A DNA stretch of 64,000 nt, taken from positions 1 to 64,000 of the forward strand of contig NW_026252158.1 of assembly GCF_025399195.1 (NCBI RefSeq), in the 5' to 3' direction. Below, piece after piece: positions 34,068 through 46,579 of the stretch. The stretch is from Umbelopsis ramanniana AG (taxonomy: Eukaryota > Mucoromycota > Umbelopsidomycetes > Umbelopsidales > Umbelopsidaceae). The stretch's first letter is position 1. Each line of letters starts with the position of its first letter. Both the position numbers and the translations under genes were made by a program. Below the pieces are notes generated by a model. It had not been told where the DNA came from, did no database searches, and saw only the letters and a program-made list of their open reading frames with translations.

Positions 34068-34160
34068 AGGGTCCAGAATACTTCTGTACTTTCGAAATTT
34101 GTTAAAATAAAAAATCCCAACCCGTTTCATTCGTACTCCGTTCGTCTCCATTCTAGCATC

Positions 34161-35366
34161 ATGCCAGACGACTACATGCCTTCATGGCTCTCTTATACTC
34201 TTTCTGCAACTGGCCTTGCCAGTGCTGCTGGAGCCGTAATGCTCTACTTGTACCAATCTGATCTGCTTTACTTGCCCAGTCATCCTGAAGGATCTCGAAC
34301 AGAGGTAAGAAGAAAGAGGGGTCCATCGCACTTCAATCTATGCCAAGCAGGTGTGACGCAGCCACGACACCATGGAAAGCTCAGTCATTAAACTAATTCT
34401 ATTGCAGGTGCCAAAGCCCAGCCAATATGGGATGCCATATGTTGAAGAAACCTTGACTACAAAAGATGGTGTCAAAATCAAATCCTATATCATCACATTG
34501 AAAGACGAGCAAGCGGCAAAGAACGCCCCAACTATTATCTATCATCACGCAAACGCAGGAAACATGGGCCACCGTTTGCCTATTGCCCAGGTCTTTTACG
34601 AAAAGTTTAATGTCAATGTGGTTATGCTGTCATATCGTGGATATGGTCTCAGCGAAGGCACTCCCAGTGACAAAGGTCTCCGCATTGATTCTCAGGTAAA
34701 CCCTGTTCTGCTCAGTTCATCTGGTGGATCAACCGTAATCTGACGATCCATTTGTTTCCATAGACCATGTTAGATTATGTACGCGCTCACCCCATACTTG
34801 GAAAGACGAAAATCATTGCTTATGGACAATCTCTTGGCGGAGCAGTGGCCATTGACGTCGTGGCAAGAAACCCAGACGCATTCGCCGGTCTTATGATTGA
34901 AAATACCTTTTTGTCAGTCCCCAAGATGATCCCCCATGTCGTTCCAATGCTAAAGAATCTCACATGGCTATGCCACTTGAATTGGCCCAGTGAAAATAAC
35001 ATACGGCAAATTGTGAAGACACCCATTCTCTTTTTATCTGGTGCCAAAGATGAACTCGTTCCTCCATCCCATATGAAGGGCCTGTACAATGCATCTCAAA
35101 CGAGAGCCACCAAGGTTTGGAAGGAATTCAAAAACGGAACTCATAACGACACTTGCATACAACCGGGTTATTTCTCAGCCATTCGTGATTTCCTTGCTGA
35201 TCTACGAGACGATCAACCTGAACCTGTTCAACAACAAGCCGCTCCATCAAAGACAGAAAAGGTCAAACTCGAAGGTGAAGGCGAAGAAAAGTTTCAACTC
35301 GTCAGCGGTGTTGCTGATGCTGAAGGCATGACACATAGCTTCAGATTTGAAGAAGAAGAGGATTGA
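34161..35366 (+). CDS. BEM46/ABHD13-like alpha/beta hydrolase, membrane-anchored
   Basis: Exons 34161-34304, 34408-34695 and 34764-35366 give 344 residues. An N-terminal hydrophobic segment (LSYTLSATGLASAAGAVML) likely anchors it with the hydrolase domain outside or in the lumen. The fold shows YHHANAGNMGHR (oxyanion region), LSYRGYGLSEG, the nucleophile elbow AYGQSLGGAVA (Ser), LSGAKDELVPP (Asp) and NGTHNDT (His), so the catalytic triad is whole. The tail is acidic and rich in Lys/Glu. S. pombe Bem46 is the name-giver; its substrate is not known. It begins 93 bases after the SVIP-like stop on the same strand. Confidence 0.9.
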
Positions 35367-35824
35367 CCTTCGCACCACCATCGTACCTAATGATACCACC
35401 ACATTTGTTTTGAGCCTCCCCTTGTTTTGTCCCATTCTTGTTAACATCTTCTTGACATTCCATTTTCTTTGTGCTGAAAGTTCCCTTTGTCGAAACTATA
35501 GTATCTCGTATAATATACTATTTTATATGAAATAGAGAACGAATTCAAGTGTCCCATGTTATCAATTGATTATTGTATTTGACATTGATATGAACCAAGA
35601 CCGATATGGATCAAGTGCAGCATTTTTTTGTCTTGCATTATGTCACTATGGTTTAATCATGGATGGAGATAAACATCTAACAATAGCAATACCAATAACA
35701 GCATTTCGAAAGACAAGAAATACATATTCTCAAGAGAGTAGTTGGTCTGTCGTTCCCTTTATTTTACAATGTCTTTCAGAACTTCTAAGCAGGTTCTAAC
35801 CCAAAAACTACTTGTCGAAGAGTT
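35367..35824. other. Convergent 3' intergenic region
   Basis: UTR-like AT-rich sequence between the hydrolase (+) and ELP5 (-). A minor frame at 35566-35799 has no recognisable feature. I see nothing else here. Confidence 0.5.
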
Positions 35825-36982
35825 TTAAATATCCAAGTCTTCATCGGGATCTTCATCGTCAAAATCGTCAGCTGCATCTGGCTCGTAGTAGATTGACCCG
35901 GAAGAGGGCGGTGCTGGTGTCGTGGTAGGTTCTGAGGACTCGATTTCGACTGTTCCTCTGTTTTGAGCCTTCAAGTAAGGCAAAACGACCTTCTCCTTTG
36001 CACGTCTTTGTTCGTCAGTCAATGTCAAGTTAAACGATAGATTGGCAGTTGGATCCGGTCCAGCCGATTCTTGTAAATCTTCGTCAAGATCCTCTTCCGT
36101 CTCCTGGGCGGCGGCTGTCATGACAGAGATGCCTTGACCATCACATCGAAACGCGTTTGTTTCATGCAAAACCTTGCCGCTCTTCCGCTTCCACATGATC
36201 TTCGCAACAGCCGTAGTATTATTTGAGTTGGTGTTCATGTAAGAAAATTGATCGACAGCTTTGAAACCGGTAAGGTGCTCCATGTTGGACGTGTCTGTTT
36301 GAGGTGGCGCCTCCACCTGGATGGCAACTGAAAACAATCGCTGCAGACTTTCCATCAGTGATGGCGCATGCCGTGCAGCTGCCCTTGCATATGAAATGTC
36401 TGCATGGTGCATAACAATGACTCTCCTATCATCTAGTTACGAGTTCAGTGTTAGTTCATTGTAGCTTCGGGCCCATGCAAATCGCCAACAACAATGCAAA
36501 GAAGACTAACCTGTTGCTAAAGACGCTAAAGATCTTACAAGCTGATAGCATTGCTCATATGCAGCAAATAAAAGTGGTGCGAGAGAATCTATAATGACAG
36601 TGCAGCGCTTGTGTGCTTGGGTTTGTTCGGCCAATGCCTTCACCAGTGGTTTGAGGTCAGATAACTGTGAGACGGTGTGGCACTTGTGCTTGCCCTCAAG
36701 AAGCTGGTCAGTTGGAAAGGTGGAATTCCATCCATTAGGATTAGAGTATGCGTCATAGAAAGTGATATTTGCGTTTTGGTGATTAGATATTGATTTGAGA
36801 ATGGACTTTGGTGATGTTTCGGTACATAAGACAACCAGCGGTTGATCTTGTGCTGCACGACCAGCAAAATTAAGAAGTAGAGGATTGCCGGATTGTTGAA
36901 CTGAATCTATGATCATAATAGAGCGAGCAGAGTCTTTGTCTTCTAGCAGACGCTCTAGTGCTAACCCACTCGTTTGTGCCAT
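35825..36982 (-). CDS. ELP5: Elongator complex protein 5
   Basis: Exons 36982-36511 and 36432-35825 give 359 residues. The start is the ATG at 36982 (MAQTSGLALERLLEDKD); the frame is open further upstream but without a good ATG. The body is a RecA-like fold without Walker motifs (TVIIDSLAPLLF, RRVIVMHHADI). The C-terminus has the Elp5 signature NLTLTDEQRRAKEKVVLPYL and an acidic end (IYYEPDAADDFDDEDPDEDL). Elp4, Elp5 and Elp6 form a ring that helps Elongator modify wobble uridine in tRNAs. The two-exon join is in phase. Confidence 0.93.
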
Positions 36983-37822
36983 GGTTTTTATGCAACAATG
37001 TGTTAGACTAAAAAATCTTGTGAATACGGGCACACCAAAAAAAAGTTGGACTGTCGAAAATTTGACTGTTCCTCGCCAAGGAGCCTTTTGCAACAGACGC
37101 GAAAAAAATATCAACGTGAAGTCCTGCAGTTTCTAGAATTTATGTAGAAAGTAAGAGATTAAAAGACACTGTTGAAGTTGAAGAATATAGTTGTGTTTGT
37201 TTCAACAGTGGCCACCAGTCGTAACACCCTAAGCAAACCAACCACATCTGATACAATGCTCTATTTGCTACTCATCTCATCACCTTGCAACCGCATCAAC
37301 GAGAAAGCGTGAAGGAATAAGCAGATGACATGTTACACTATGTAATGAAGTACATAATATTGCGCTAAATGACGGACTGGTGTGACACACTGTTACTACC
37401 AGAGAAGAACTACACCTAATCAATGCATTTGTTATTAACACTGCTGCGACATCCACCTTCACATGTAATCAGGAAGCCGCCTACCTGACTGTAAAGCACC
37501 AAGCGATAGCCATGCACTAGATCTGGCCATAGCTGAAAGCTAATAGTGTTGCGAAGGCCGTCAAGCATAGCAGCTGTGATACAAATTTTCAGCTTCTATT
37601 TGCAAGAAGTCTATGGTTTCTTTAGTGAGAGTTTTCATTATGACAGTGCGCTCAACAGAGTGGCCAAAACCATCGTCATTATCGAAGGGCGATCTCGGAG
37701 TCTTACTGAGATTGATTGGCCTGTAATGTCCATTTCGCTTTTTTGGGGACCAGCACCTCACGTGCATCTAACAAGGGGTTTGGATGCTTCTCACTCTCTA
37801 TTCACTACCGTAATTTCTTCAC
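36983..37822. promoter_or_regulatory. Divergent intergenic region, 840 bases
   Basis: Should contain the promoters of ELP5 (-) and the transporter (+). Frames at 37546-37887 and 37561-37767 have no motif. I see no RNA gene or repeat. The leader just before 37823 is pyrimidine-rich, as in other starts of this window. Confidence 0.4.
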
Positions 37823-39545
37823 ATGGACGAAATCATCTCGAGGGAGCTCCCAACCACGAGCCATGTGAAGGAACGAACGAGCGATGAATATCCTAGGCAC
37901 GACGAAGACTCAGCTCTTGTGGACGTCTCTACCGATCCTCCTGTTCGCCGTTCTTCATCCCTGAAAGCAAATAGATCAGTTGATGGTGCAAGATCGCACA
38001 AGAAATCTCATTCGAGGACTCACTCTTTGACAATACATCCCATGAGACAACCGATGCCAACTCACAATAACGTTATTCCAACTAGCACCACTACAGCATC
38101 ACCCCATCCAGCAACAAAGCAAGGCAGAAGAGGATCTCTGCCAGCGTTGACTGTTGCCATCAAACCAAGCAAGGCCAAGGACTTTGGTTCACCGGCTAGA
38201 TCACCTTACTTTGCTAGCCGTCTAGCGGGAAGTTCTTCTTTGCTTAACTCACCCATACCAGAGAAAGGCGGTGTCTCCATCCAGATAGCGCACCCTGAGT
38301 CCGATCTCACCAATTTCCATATAACCAACCGACAAGAGACTATCGCAAAGAACTTGTCATACATTCTTTGCTGGTACATATTTTCCACATGTCTTTCACT
38401 ATATAACAAAAATTTGATGGGCAAGGATCGATTCAACTTCAACTTTCCATTGTTGGTAAGCGCCATTCACACTGGCCTGCATTCTATCATCACTGCTGTC
38501 ATGATGGCAGTGGGAGGTAGTCGTTGGAACCCAAGGAAAAGTGGCGATACAGTGTCCATGCACAATTATATATTTAAAGTGGTAAGTTTCCTTACCTAGA
38601 ACAAAAATTATGTATTGCGTGGTAGAACTAACGACACAAATGTAGGTACCGTGCGGGTTAGCTGCTGCCCTTGAGATTTGCTGTGCCAATGCATCTCTAG
38701 TGTTCATCTCTCTCAGCTTTTATACCATGGTCAAGTCCAGTACTCCCATTTGGGTTCTTCTGTTTGCTCTCTTGTTCGGATTGGAAAAGCCCCGTATTCT
38801 GGTCATCTCCATTATCATAGTCATGGTCATTGGTGTTATCCTAACGGTAGAAGGCGAGACAAAGTTCGACATGACTGGATTCGTATTGGTGTTGACTGCC
38901 TCCGTCATGTCGGGCTTGCGATGGAGCTTGACACAGCTTTTATTACAACACGACAGCTTGGGAATGGATAACCCGGTGGCCACCCTGTACCATCTTAGCC
39001 CCGTCATGTTTGTTACTATGGCAACCCTGAGCTTAATTTTTGAAGATCCAATCGGGCAATTTAGGCACTCTGAACACTTTGATAGTGCCTTCCATGTTGT
39101 AGAGTCGTTTGGTCTCATGGCCATTGGTGGTTTACTAGGTAAGTTCTGTCACACAATAAGCTCAGATCGACCCTTATCTCACCTTCTCGTTTGTTGGTAG
39201 CTTTTGCAATGACCTTGGCGGAATTTCACCTTATCAAAAGCACCAATACAATTACGCTGAGCGTGGCTGGCATTAGCAAGGAAGTGGTGATCATCACACT
39301 CTCTGTGTTGATATATGGCGACGTCTTAACCCCTATCAACTTGCTTGGGTAAATATAGGCATTCATCAATTATTGTGTAAATAACTTTATATTGACATAT
39401 TTGTTCTCTTTCTACGCCACGTTTTAGACTTGCGGTTTCTATCATTGGAATTATTGCCTACAATTACTACAAACTATCAAAACATGGTAAAGACCAAGGC
39501 TACGAGCATCTTCCTATGCATGGTTCAAACAAACTTGAAGATTAG
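37823..39545 (+). CDS. Triose-phosphate/nucleotide-sugar transporter family protein (SLC35C2/Ymd8-like)
   Basis: Exons 37823-38581, 38646-39138, 39201-39348 and 39428-39545 give 505 residues. The first 165 residues are Ser/Arg/Pro-rich, basic and cytosolic. About ten membrane segments follow (for example LSYILCWYIFSTCLSLYN, ILVISIIIVMVIGVILTV). The family pattern includes YNKNLMG near the first helix, CANASLVFISLSFYTMVKSS (the TPT substrate motif around a Lys) and EFHLIKSTNTITLSVAGISK. The end HGKDQGYEHLPMHG is cytosolic. Likely location is the Golgi or ER. The substrate is unknown. Confidence 0.88.
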
Positions 39546-39926
39546 ATCTATCAGAACATCCTACTTTGTACACAACACTGCAATGTATTCCCTTTTGTAA
39601 TTTATACTCACAATCCCTCATTCCTGTCCATATACCAGCAAGCAATTCTTATAAATCGGCAGGTCATGCAAAGATTTTCATCTTTTTGATCCTTAGCAAT
39701 TCGTATCCCCCATAACTATTTTTTAAAAAACCTCTTTCTTTTTGATGAAGAAAAAAATATTAACAAAATAACAAGCAAACTTCTTATTTTCATTCCCTCT
39801 TGGTGATGTTAAAGGGGTAGGGAAGGGGACGGATCTCAATTCAATAATACAGAAATAAAAAAAAAACATTGAAGCTAATTACAGGGCGCGACGGATATGC
39901 ACCATTTTAGCCAAGTGGATTGGCGT
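39546..39926. other. Convergent 3' intergenic region
   Basis: AT-rich 3' UTR-like sequence with homopolymer A runs between the transporter (+) and the small lipid-anchored gene (-). No gene is supported. Confidence 0.5.
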
Positions 39927-40343
39927 CTACTTTGGTGATGAGGAGTCAACAGAAGGCTTAGCGGCTGGACATGGCATTTCGATCAAGCTCCCTGGATAGG
40001 ACGGCGGTGCAATGTCACTTCCCATATCTAAGTATGCTGTTGTATACGGCTTCATCTTGGGAGACGGTTAAAAAAGATGTGTTTAGACGGCGTAAACAGA
40101 CCCCATTTAGCACGCTTACCTTTTCTTCAATGAACATCTCTTCATCCCCATTGATATGAATGAGGTGAGTGCCTGTCCCGCTTGGCACACGATATGCGAC
40201 TCCAGCGCTATCTATTTTCACTTCATAGACGAGCGGCTGTATTGGAAGCTTTTGTTTGAGCAACGCACATTGTACAGAGGCAAGCCCAAATATGCAATAC
40301 GTACCTTTCCTAATAAATGTGGCATTGATATACAGCAACCCAT
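39927..40343 (-). CDS. Predicted N-myristoylated mini-protein (MGCC start), 94 residues
   Basis: Exons 40343-40305, 40236-40120 and 40055-39927 join in phase 0 at both introns. The N-terminus MGCCISMPHLLGK is a strong myristoylation site followed by two Cys for palmitoylation. The middle (LVYEVKIDSAGVAYRVPSG then THLIHINGDEEMFIEE) looks like a compact beta-rich domain, and the tail is Pro/Ser-rich (DIAPPSYPGSLIEMPCP). I do not know the family. A lipid-anchored scaffold of the Ego1/LAMTOR1 kind comes to mind from the first residues only, and the rest does not support that. Splice signals are GTACGT/CAG and GTAAGC/CAAG. Confidence 0.62.
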
Positions 40344-40934
40344 GATGAAGTCGATTTACAAAGATGTTACGGGAAAGAGGGTGCAAAAAGCGTATTGAGA
40401 GAGTATGAAATGGCTTTCCGTAGTGCCGGGCCTCGCTCAAAGGTCTCCTCTTTTATATGTACTTTCTCAAATGTGCACCCTTTCCAACATGTTTGTTTTC
40501 CTGCCCAAATACAGAAATTTTTTTTCTTGTCCTTGGTTCTTGCGTTCACAAAGCGTCTCGTCTGAATGTTCTCCCGAACCACTCATACACTGTGATAGCA
40601 CCACTGCCATGGCTAATAGAAGCAGTGCTTTTACATAGCATGAAACAAAGCTGTATATTTAAAAAATATACACAAAATTTTTGGCGCATCGGATGTGGCG
40701 CAAGGTCAAATCAGCCAGCCAAGAACTGTCAGGAGTAACTGTGCCTTCCTGGTAAAGGCTTCATCCCCTTTGATCGAAAATAGCTTTAATGATTTGTCAT
40801 TACTTTATTATTTAATTTAATTGGATACCTCCAAATGTTTTCTGTTTTGGTAGCTCTCCTGGCTTTTCATGAAACAGATCAAGTGTCTGGCGGTGAATTT
40901 ACAAGCATTTCCAGTGCGCGCACTAATATCTGTC
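40344..40934. other. Intergenic region, 590 bases
   Basis: Upstream of the mini-protein and downstream of the CSA gene (both minus strand). Minor frames are present, but none has a motif or splice partner. It likely holds the mini-protein promoter and the CSA 3' UTR. Confidence 0.45.
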
Positions 40935-42677
40935 CTATTCGTCTTCGTCACTACTCCATGCATCCATTTCAGCCTGTTGGAAGCCACAGTGTTAGTTTTA
41001 AAGCAGCTCCGTATGGCCCTTGGCAAGACCTTTACTCACCTCTGGCCGCCTATCTATTAGCTCTGAATCTTTTCGTGGCGCTTCCCAGACTAGAATTTCT
41101 TGATCTTTAGAAGCGCTATACAGCTCCTATATCAGGACATCCGTCAACATTCACCATTGTTTCACAGCCATGAACCTAAAAACGTGGACATTACCTCTCT
41201 TCCTGGTCGCTTATCTACCGATGTGACTCTGCCATAGGAACCACGCAGCCGCTTGACTAAGCTTCCATCAAGCATATCGAAGGCTAACACCTGATGATCG
41301 TCGCTGGGAATAAATATCAATGGGGGCCAAATACCGTTATCGACAATGAGTGGTTTTATGGTGGTTCTCGATCGATTTCGTAAATGAGGGCCATAGTTGA
41401 CCAAGGTGTTTTGGCCCGTATATGCATCCCACAGTCTTATCTTTTCGTCCATACCCAACGAGATGATGTGTAAACCATCCGAAGAGAAGGCTAGTCCATT
41501 GATGGGTCGATTGTGGGCTTGATTAGTTGATGACAAAGGATCAGCATCTTCTGTGTTATATTGATCTAGGGACATGATGCAAGCTGCCGCTTTTCGTATA
41601 TCCCAAACTCGAATTGTACAATCCGTACTACACTCGCAAAAAAGTAGGTTAGACATGTTGTCTTCAACACCCAGGGCTATTTAAGGCATATCAATTGCCA
41701 TACCCGCCTGTCACCAGCATGTGCTCGTATCTTGTTGACCATTGTACTGCCATGACACTCCCATTATGTCCCGTAAGTGAATGCGTAAACGCACCGGAGC
41801 GCAAATCACAAAGCCGCACTCGTGGATCTGCTGACGCTCCTATCATGATGTTTCGGTATTCAGTAAAAAATTACAAAAGTCGAACAATAAAGTAATACAG
41901 AAACAACGCATACCGGCAACCAAGCTATGATATGCAATAGGTGATATGGCCTGCGAGAACACTTTTTCTTCCAAATCAAATGTACATGCCGGCTATCGCG
42001 GAGAAGTGTTATGTCAGTCGCAAGCATATACGATCTTTACAAAACGAGACCTACCGTCATGGTGTTAGTATCCCAAACATTCACAGTATTATCAAATGAT
42101 GAGCTTATGAACATGCCGGTATCGAAGGGATACCAGGCAACTGAAGAAACGCCAAATTTTTGACGATTTTTTCTGATGACAAGATGTCAAGCTTCAGTAC
42201 GGGCAAGCTTCCATATATCCAATTTGAACCTGCTTACTTTTCAACTCTTGCAATGGAAGGTATCTTCCACAACTTTGTATGTACAGGTTCTTCTATGTCG
42301 TATATGTGTATTTGGCTATCAGCTCCAGCTGAAAGAAGGCTATTTCATTCAATGGTGCATGAGGAAAGGTGCAAAGCAACCACAGAACTTTATTACGGGC
42401 GACTTACTATTTCTTTTCCACTCTATCTATTTCAATCCAGTTGATTGGAGCTGTCGTTTAGGCAGGTCGTGGTTAACGATATGTATGTTACGTCCAACCA
42501 ATATTTGCAGCTGCGCTCCATTCACGATTCACCATTTTAGTGCTTACCATGGTGTCCACGAGCCACTTCTTTGAATTGACTCAATTCAAGTTCATACATT
42601 CTCTTCGTCATTTCTGCCCGACGAAGGGTTTGAGGGCGTCCTATGCCATTCTCCCTGGCTAGTAGCGCAGCGTTCAT
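40935..42677 (-). CDS. ERCC8: Cockayne syndrome A WD40 protein (ERCC8/CSA, S. pombe Ckn1 family)
   Basis: Nine exons: 42677-42548, 42450-42408, 42339-42238, 42172-42055, 41992-41914, 41839-41704, 41627-41195, 41126-41040 and 40973-40935, giving 388 residues with all phases agreeing. WD40 blades follow the CSA order: [38 protein letters not shown] then [44 protein letters not shown] repeat, [21 protein letters not shown], and [26 protein letters not shown] of human CSA appears as GQNTLVNYG. The end is acidic (DAWSSDEDE). In animals CSA is the substrate receptor of a DDB1-Cul4 ubiquitin ligase in transcription-coupled repair. Confidence 0.92.
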
Positions 42678-42765
42678 GCAAGAAAGCTAAATTCAGAAAG
42701 TAAAGGACTTTGCAAGTCTAGTTTTAAAAGTCCGCATCCCGCACGTCTTCTCTCTTGAACCCAGC
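42678..42765. promoter_or_regulatory. Compact bidirectional promoter (88 bases)
   Basis: The CSA (-) and SEC5 (+) start codons lie only 88 bases apart, so both genes must be driven from this stretch or from within each other's 5' ends. No clear TATA box is visible. Confidence 0.5.
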
Positions 42766-45700
42766 ATGGCAGACAATCTTGCTACACCGGAATTTTTTGC
42801 AGAGGAAGCTGCAATTCTTCGGTTTTACAACATTGATACCCTAGAGCCCGAAGAATGGATTGACGAAGTGTATGGAAGTCGCCCCACTTCCCACCTTGGA
42901 TCCGCCAACAAGCATCTTTCGCGGTCGGTCGAATCCGGCCCTAATCCACACCACGATTATGTTGACGAGAACGATTTGCAGGTACAAGATGATACTGATC
43001 CTCTTGGTATCAGGAAGTCAATCTTCAGTGGGTAAGCTTACTTTGTCTTTCGAAAATTGCTATGAAGAGATACCGTTTGGTCCTCGGTTCGCTTTAACTG
43101 ACCTGCTTTGATGCTAGAACAAACCGTCAAAGCATCGCACGGAATGTGAACTTTATGGAGATTAAAGAGCGTACGTTTTGAGACATTGTAGAGAAATGAA
43201 ATTCTGTAACATGAAAGTTTACGAACTCTCTTCTTCAAAGGCTCATCGTTGATCACATCCAACAAATCTTTCAATCCCCGAAGTTTCCTGCTGCAGGTGC
43301 ACAAGGATACCTCTTATGAGGATCTAGTCGTTGGACTCCAGAGACTGAACGTCACTATCGACCAACGCTCGGACGCACTCAAATCTCTCGTACACTCTAA
43401 CTTCGATCGCTTTGTGAGTGCAAAGAATACAATCGATCATATCCACGATGAGATGAGGTCGAAGAATTTAAACGAGCAAGAAGAATACGGCACCAAGAAA
43501 TTGCATGGCTATCTAATAGGTAACGTTTGGGATAGAGACTTTATATTTATTTACATCCCAAATTCCTAACACCACCTGCCTCTAGATGTGAATGCCCAGG
43601 CGGAGAAAATCTATGGACCCATTGTTGAACGCCGAGGCAAAGCTGAAAAAGTACGCACTACCTTGAATATTTTGGAACGTTACAAGTTCTTCTTTAGTCT
43701 TCCTAGTGGGCTACTTGAATCGATAAAGCAGGTACGCGACTATTTTATCCTTCATACGTTGTGAAATTAAGCACATGAGACTGACGCCGTTGATGGATGT
43801 TTCGCGTAGGGAAAATACGAAACTGCTATCAGGGACTATAAAAAGGGAAAATACCTGTATCAAACGCTAAAAGGAGAAAGCGTTTCCCATAACGATGCTA
43901 CCGATATTGGTATCAACATTACGGATGTAGAAAAGGACTCTGGTCTGACAGATCTTCATCGCAAAGTGTTTGACAAAGTTTGGGTGGAAGTGGATAAGAT
44001 TGTCGTGGAGCTACGTGGTATTTTGTTCAAAATGCTGGAAGATCCTTGGCAACCTATAGAAGAACAAGAGAAGACCATCAAGTAAGTGGCGATTACTCAT
44101 TGATGATTGTGCATGTAGGCTATTCTAACAAGGCTTGTCAACAGCTATATTTTCGATTTGGACACCACAGAGGATCCAGCATGGTTTTATCTGAACAGCC
44201 AGTATAAATGGATTACAACGCAATTGACAAACACCTTTAATGAATCTGTTCGAAAGGTTGATGTGTGGAAGGCCAATATATACGGTGAAGAATCGGATGT
44301 CGCTCGTAGCTTGTCATTGAAGAATGCAACATCTCATATTCACTTGAGAGACTCTGATTTCGGCGCTGAAAGTGACCCAGAGCTGAAAGCATGGCGAGCT
44401 ATACTTGACCTTGTCAAGACGACCTCTAATCTGTTGCTTCGATGTCTCCCTGACTTTTGGAAACTATCAACGTCGTTTATAGAAGGAAAATTTGCTGCCA
44501 AAGTAAGTTGCATTATCGTAACCTATGAGCGGGTCAAGCTTATTCACTCCTTTCATCGTTTAGGATACCCAGAAGGCTACGGCAAGCACAAGACGAAAGC
44601 GACAAGGTGTCGATTTAGGCAAAGTCGATCAGTGCCAGGTCATGGCTAAGGAAATTGTCAATCTTTACGCTAAACTGTTATCCAACTACTTTGAGTTGGA
44701 TGCCGGCCGTCCTGCAATGTCCAACGCCGCAACTGATCTTTCTTCCATCCCATTACCAAAGTTTTTACCCAAAAATGCCAATTCTGTTCACGTATCTGAC
44801 TACCTCACGCGCATCATTGGAGAATTGGCAAACTGCGTGAATGATATCAACCTCATTAATTTGGCAGGCGAAGCGTTCTCGGGACTGACTGAATTGATGG
44901 AACAAACCCGCTGGAAGTTTGTCGAATGCATCTGCAAATGCTGGGCTCGAGGTAGGTTTGAGATGACTTTATTACGAGTGTTGTAGAATATTAATGAGTA
45001 TTTTGCTTGAAGATGCCAAAACATTCTATCTTTTGGAGGACTGGGCTTTGGATAACGAGATTTCCGAGTACACTAATCTCCTTCGACACTTTTACGAATA
45101 CCACAAGTATTGTTCAAGATCCGCGTACAAGATCAGTAGTCTTAGTGCAGTGACGGACAATCAAGTATGTTTTACTCAAAAAGTCATGTTTCTAGCATGC
45201 AGATACTAACACTTAAACTTCGTCTTAACAGAGGCATGAAATCACAAAGGAATTCCTCAAAATAATACGCGATACCTTCCTGGAGTCAATGTACTCCTTC
45301 TTGGATGGACTGGTCCATTTGGCATTCTCTGATTACACGCCACTTCAGGGTGAAGAAGAAGAACTCAATTTGACGAGAAAGAGAGGAAATATTGATGTTC
45401 ATTCTATGGTAAGACTTGCACTCGTAAAGACGCTTGTTCATTACAAGGGTCACACCTTGCTCATCTTCATTTAATTTCACTAGGACGTACGTATTCTTCT
45501 CACAGTCAGCAATCTTTCTCGCTTGAAATCACATATTATTCGAAAACTTTTGGGATTGTTCGAAGCTGCATACAACTGCAGTATGGAAGATGAGTTAAAG
45601 ACCCTTATTGATGTTGTGGATCAGCTGGACGGCATTTTATTTGAGGATTACATCAAGCGCAAGTCTGCTGTCATCAACGAAATCATTACCAACGGTATTC

Positions 45701-46167
45701 TCAAAGGTGGCATTGATTGGTATAACATTTCGAAACCTACCGAAGTTCATCCGTTCGTGTATGAAGCGCTCATGTCTATGGTCATGGTACATTCCCAAGT
45801 CACCGGCGTTTCCAAATCGCTTGTGTACCGAGCGCTATCATCTCTGTTGGAGAACATGGCTGGTGACTGTCTGGAGAGCTTTAGACAAGTAGAACGGTTC
45901 GGTATGGGAGGCATGCTGCAGGCTACCTTAGAAATTGAATTCATGCACCAAACGCTTTCGCAATACGTGACGTCGCAAGCATCTGAAATACTACAACAAA
46001 TATACCAAACCATTGAGCAAGCATATGACCCACAACAGCAACATGCTGGAAACCTCCAAAACGAACTGAGTAGCGTGAAGAAGCTACTAGTGGATAGCCG
46101 AAAAAGTACTGTAGTCCAATACTTGTGTTTCAAACAAGTCAAAGAGCGCAAGAAGGACCCCCAATAA
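42766..46167 (+). CDS. SEC5: Exocyst complex subunit Sec5
   Basis: Ten exons: 42766-43031, 43118-43170, 43241-43519, 43586-43731, 43810-44081, 44145-44502, 44564-44951, 45013-45164, 45232-45408 and 45484-46167, about 924 residues. The N-terminus is acidic (ILRFYNIDTLEPEEWID). The signature SEC5 block follows: FLLQVHKDTSYEDLVVGL then RSDALKSLVHSNFDRFVSAK and a coiled coil. ERYKFFFSLPSGL leads into the helical CATCHR rods. The animal-type TIG domain is absent, as in other fungi. Sec5 joins exocyst subunits that tether secretory vesicles to the plasma membrane, important at hyphal tips. All phases agree. Confidence 0.93.
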
Positions 46168-46579
46168 TTCAATGTAGCTAGCTATTACCCTTGTATTAAT
46201 AAATTGTCGTCGTCTCTAATAGAAATGGATTAGTACAAGTTTTGTTCGCAATGGGTGAATAATCTATGGTCGTTTGTACTCTCGTCTAGCACACAATAGA
46301 TTTATTGATCCAGCTGTTACATAATGACAGCAGCATGTCAAATGATATAAGGACAATTGATTATACATTGTATGAAGAAACCGATGTTCCATATTAAAAA
46401 ATTTGAGAGAGAAAGAAAAAAAAAAAAGACATACTGTGACATCAAGATAAACGACAGTTACAGAATAGAAGATGGAAGTAAAAAATGAATAAAGTGGTAT
46501 ATCTACGGCACAGTACTGGTGATCCTAAAATACCCTATACCTATCCGCCAAATCGGTCGCCGAGGGCTACGGCTTTTTT
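46168..46579. other. Convergent 3' intergenic region
   Basis: 3' UTRs of SEC5 (+) and ARP1 (-). It contains AATAAA-like signals near 46198 and long A runs. No gene is supported. Confidence 0.5.
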
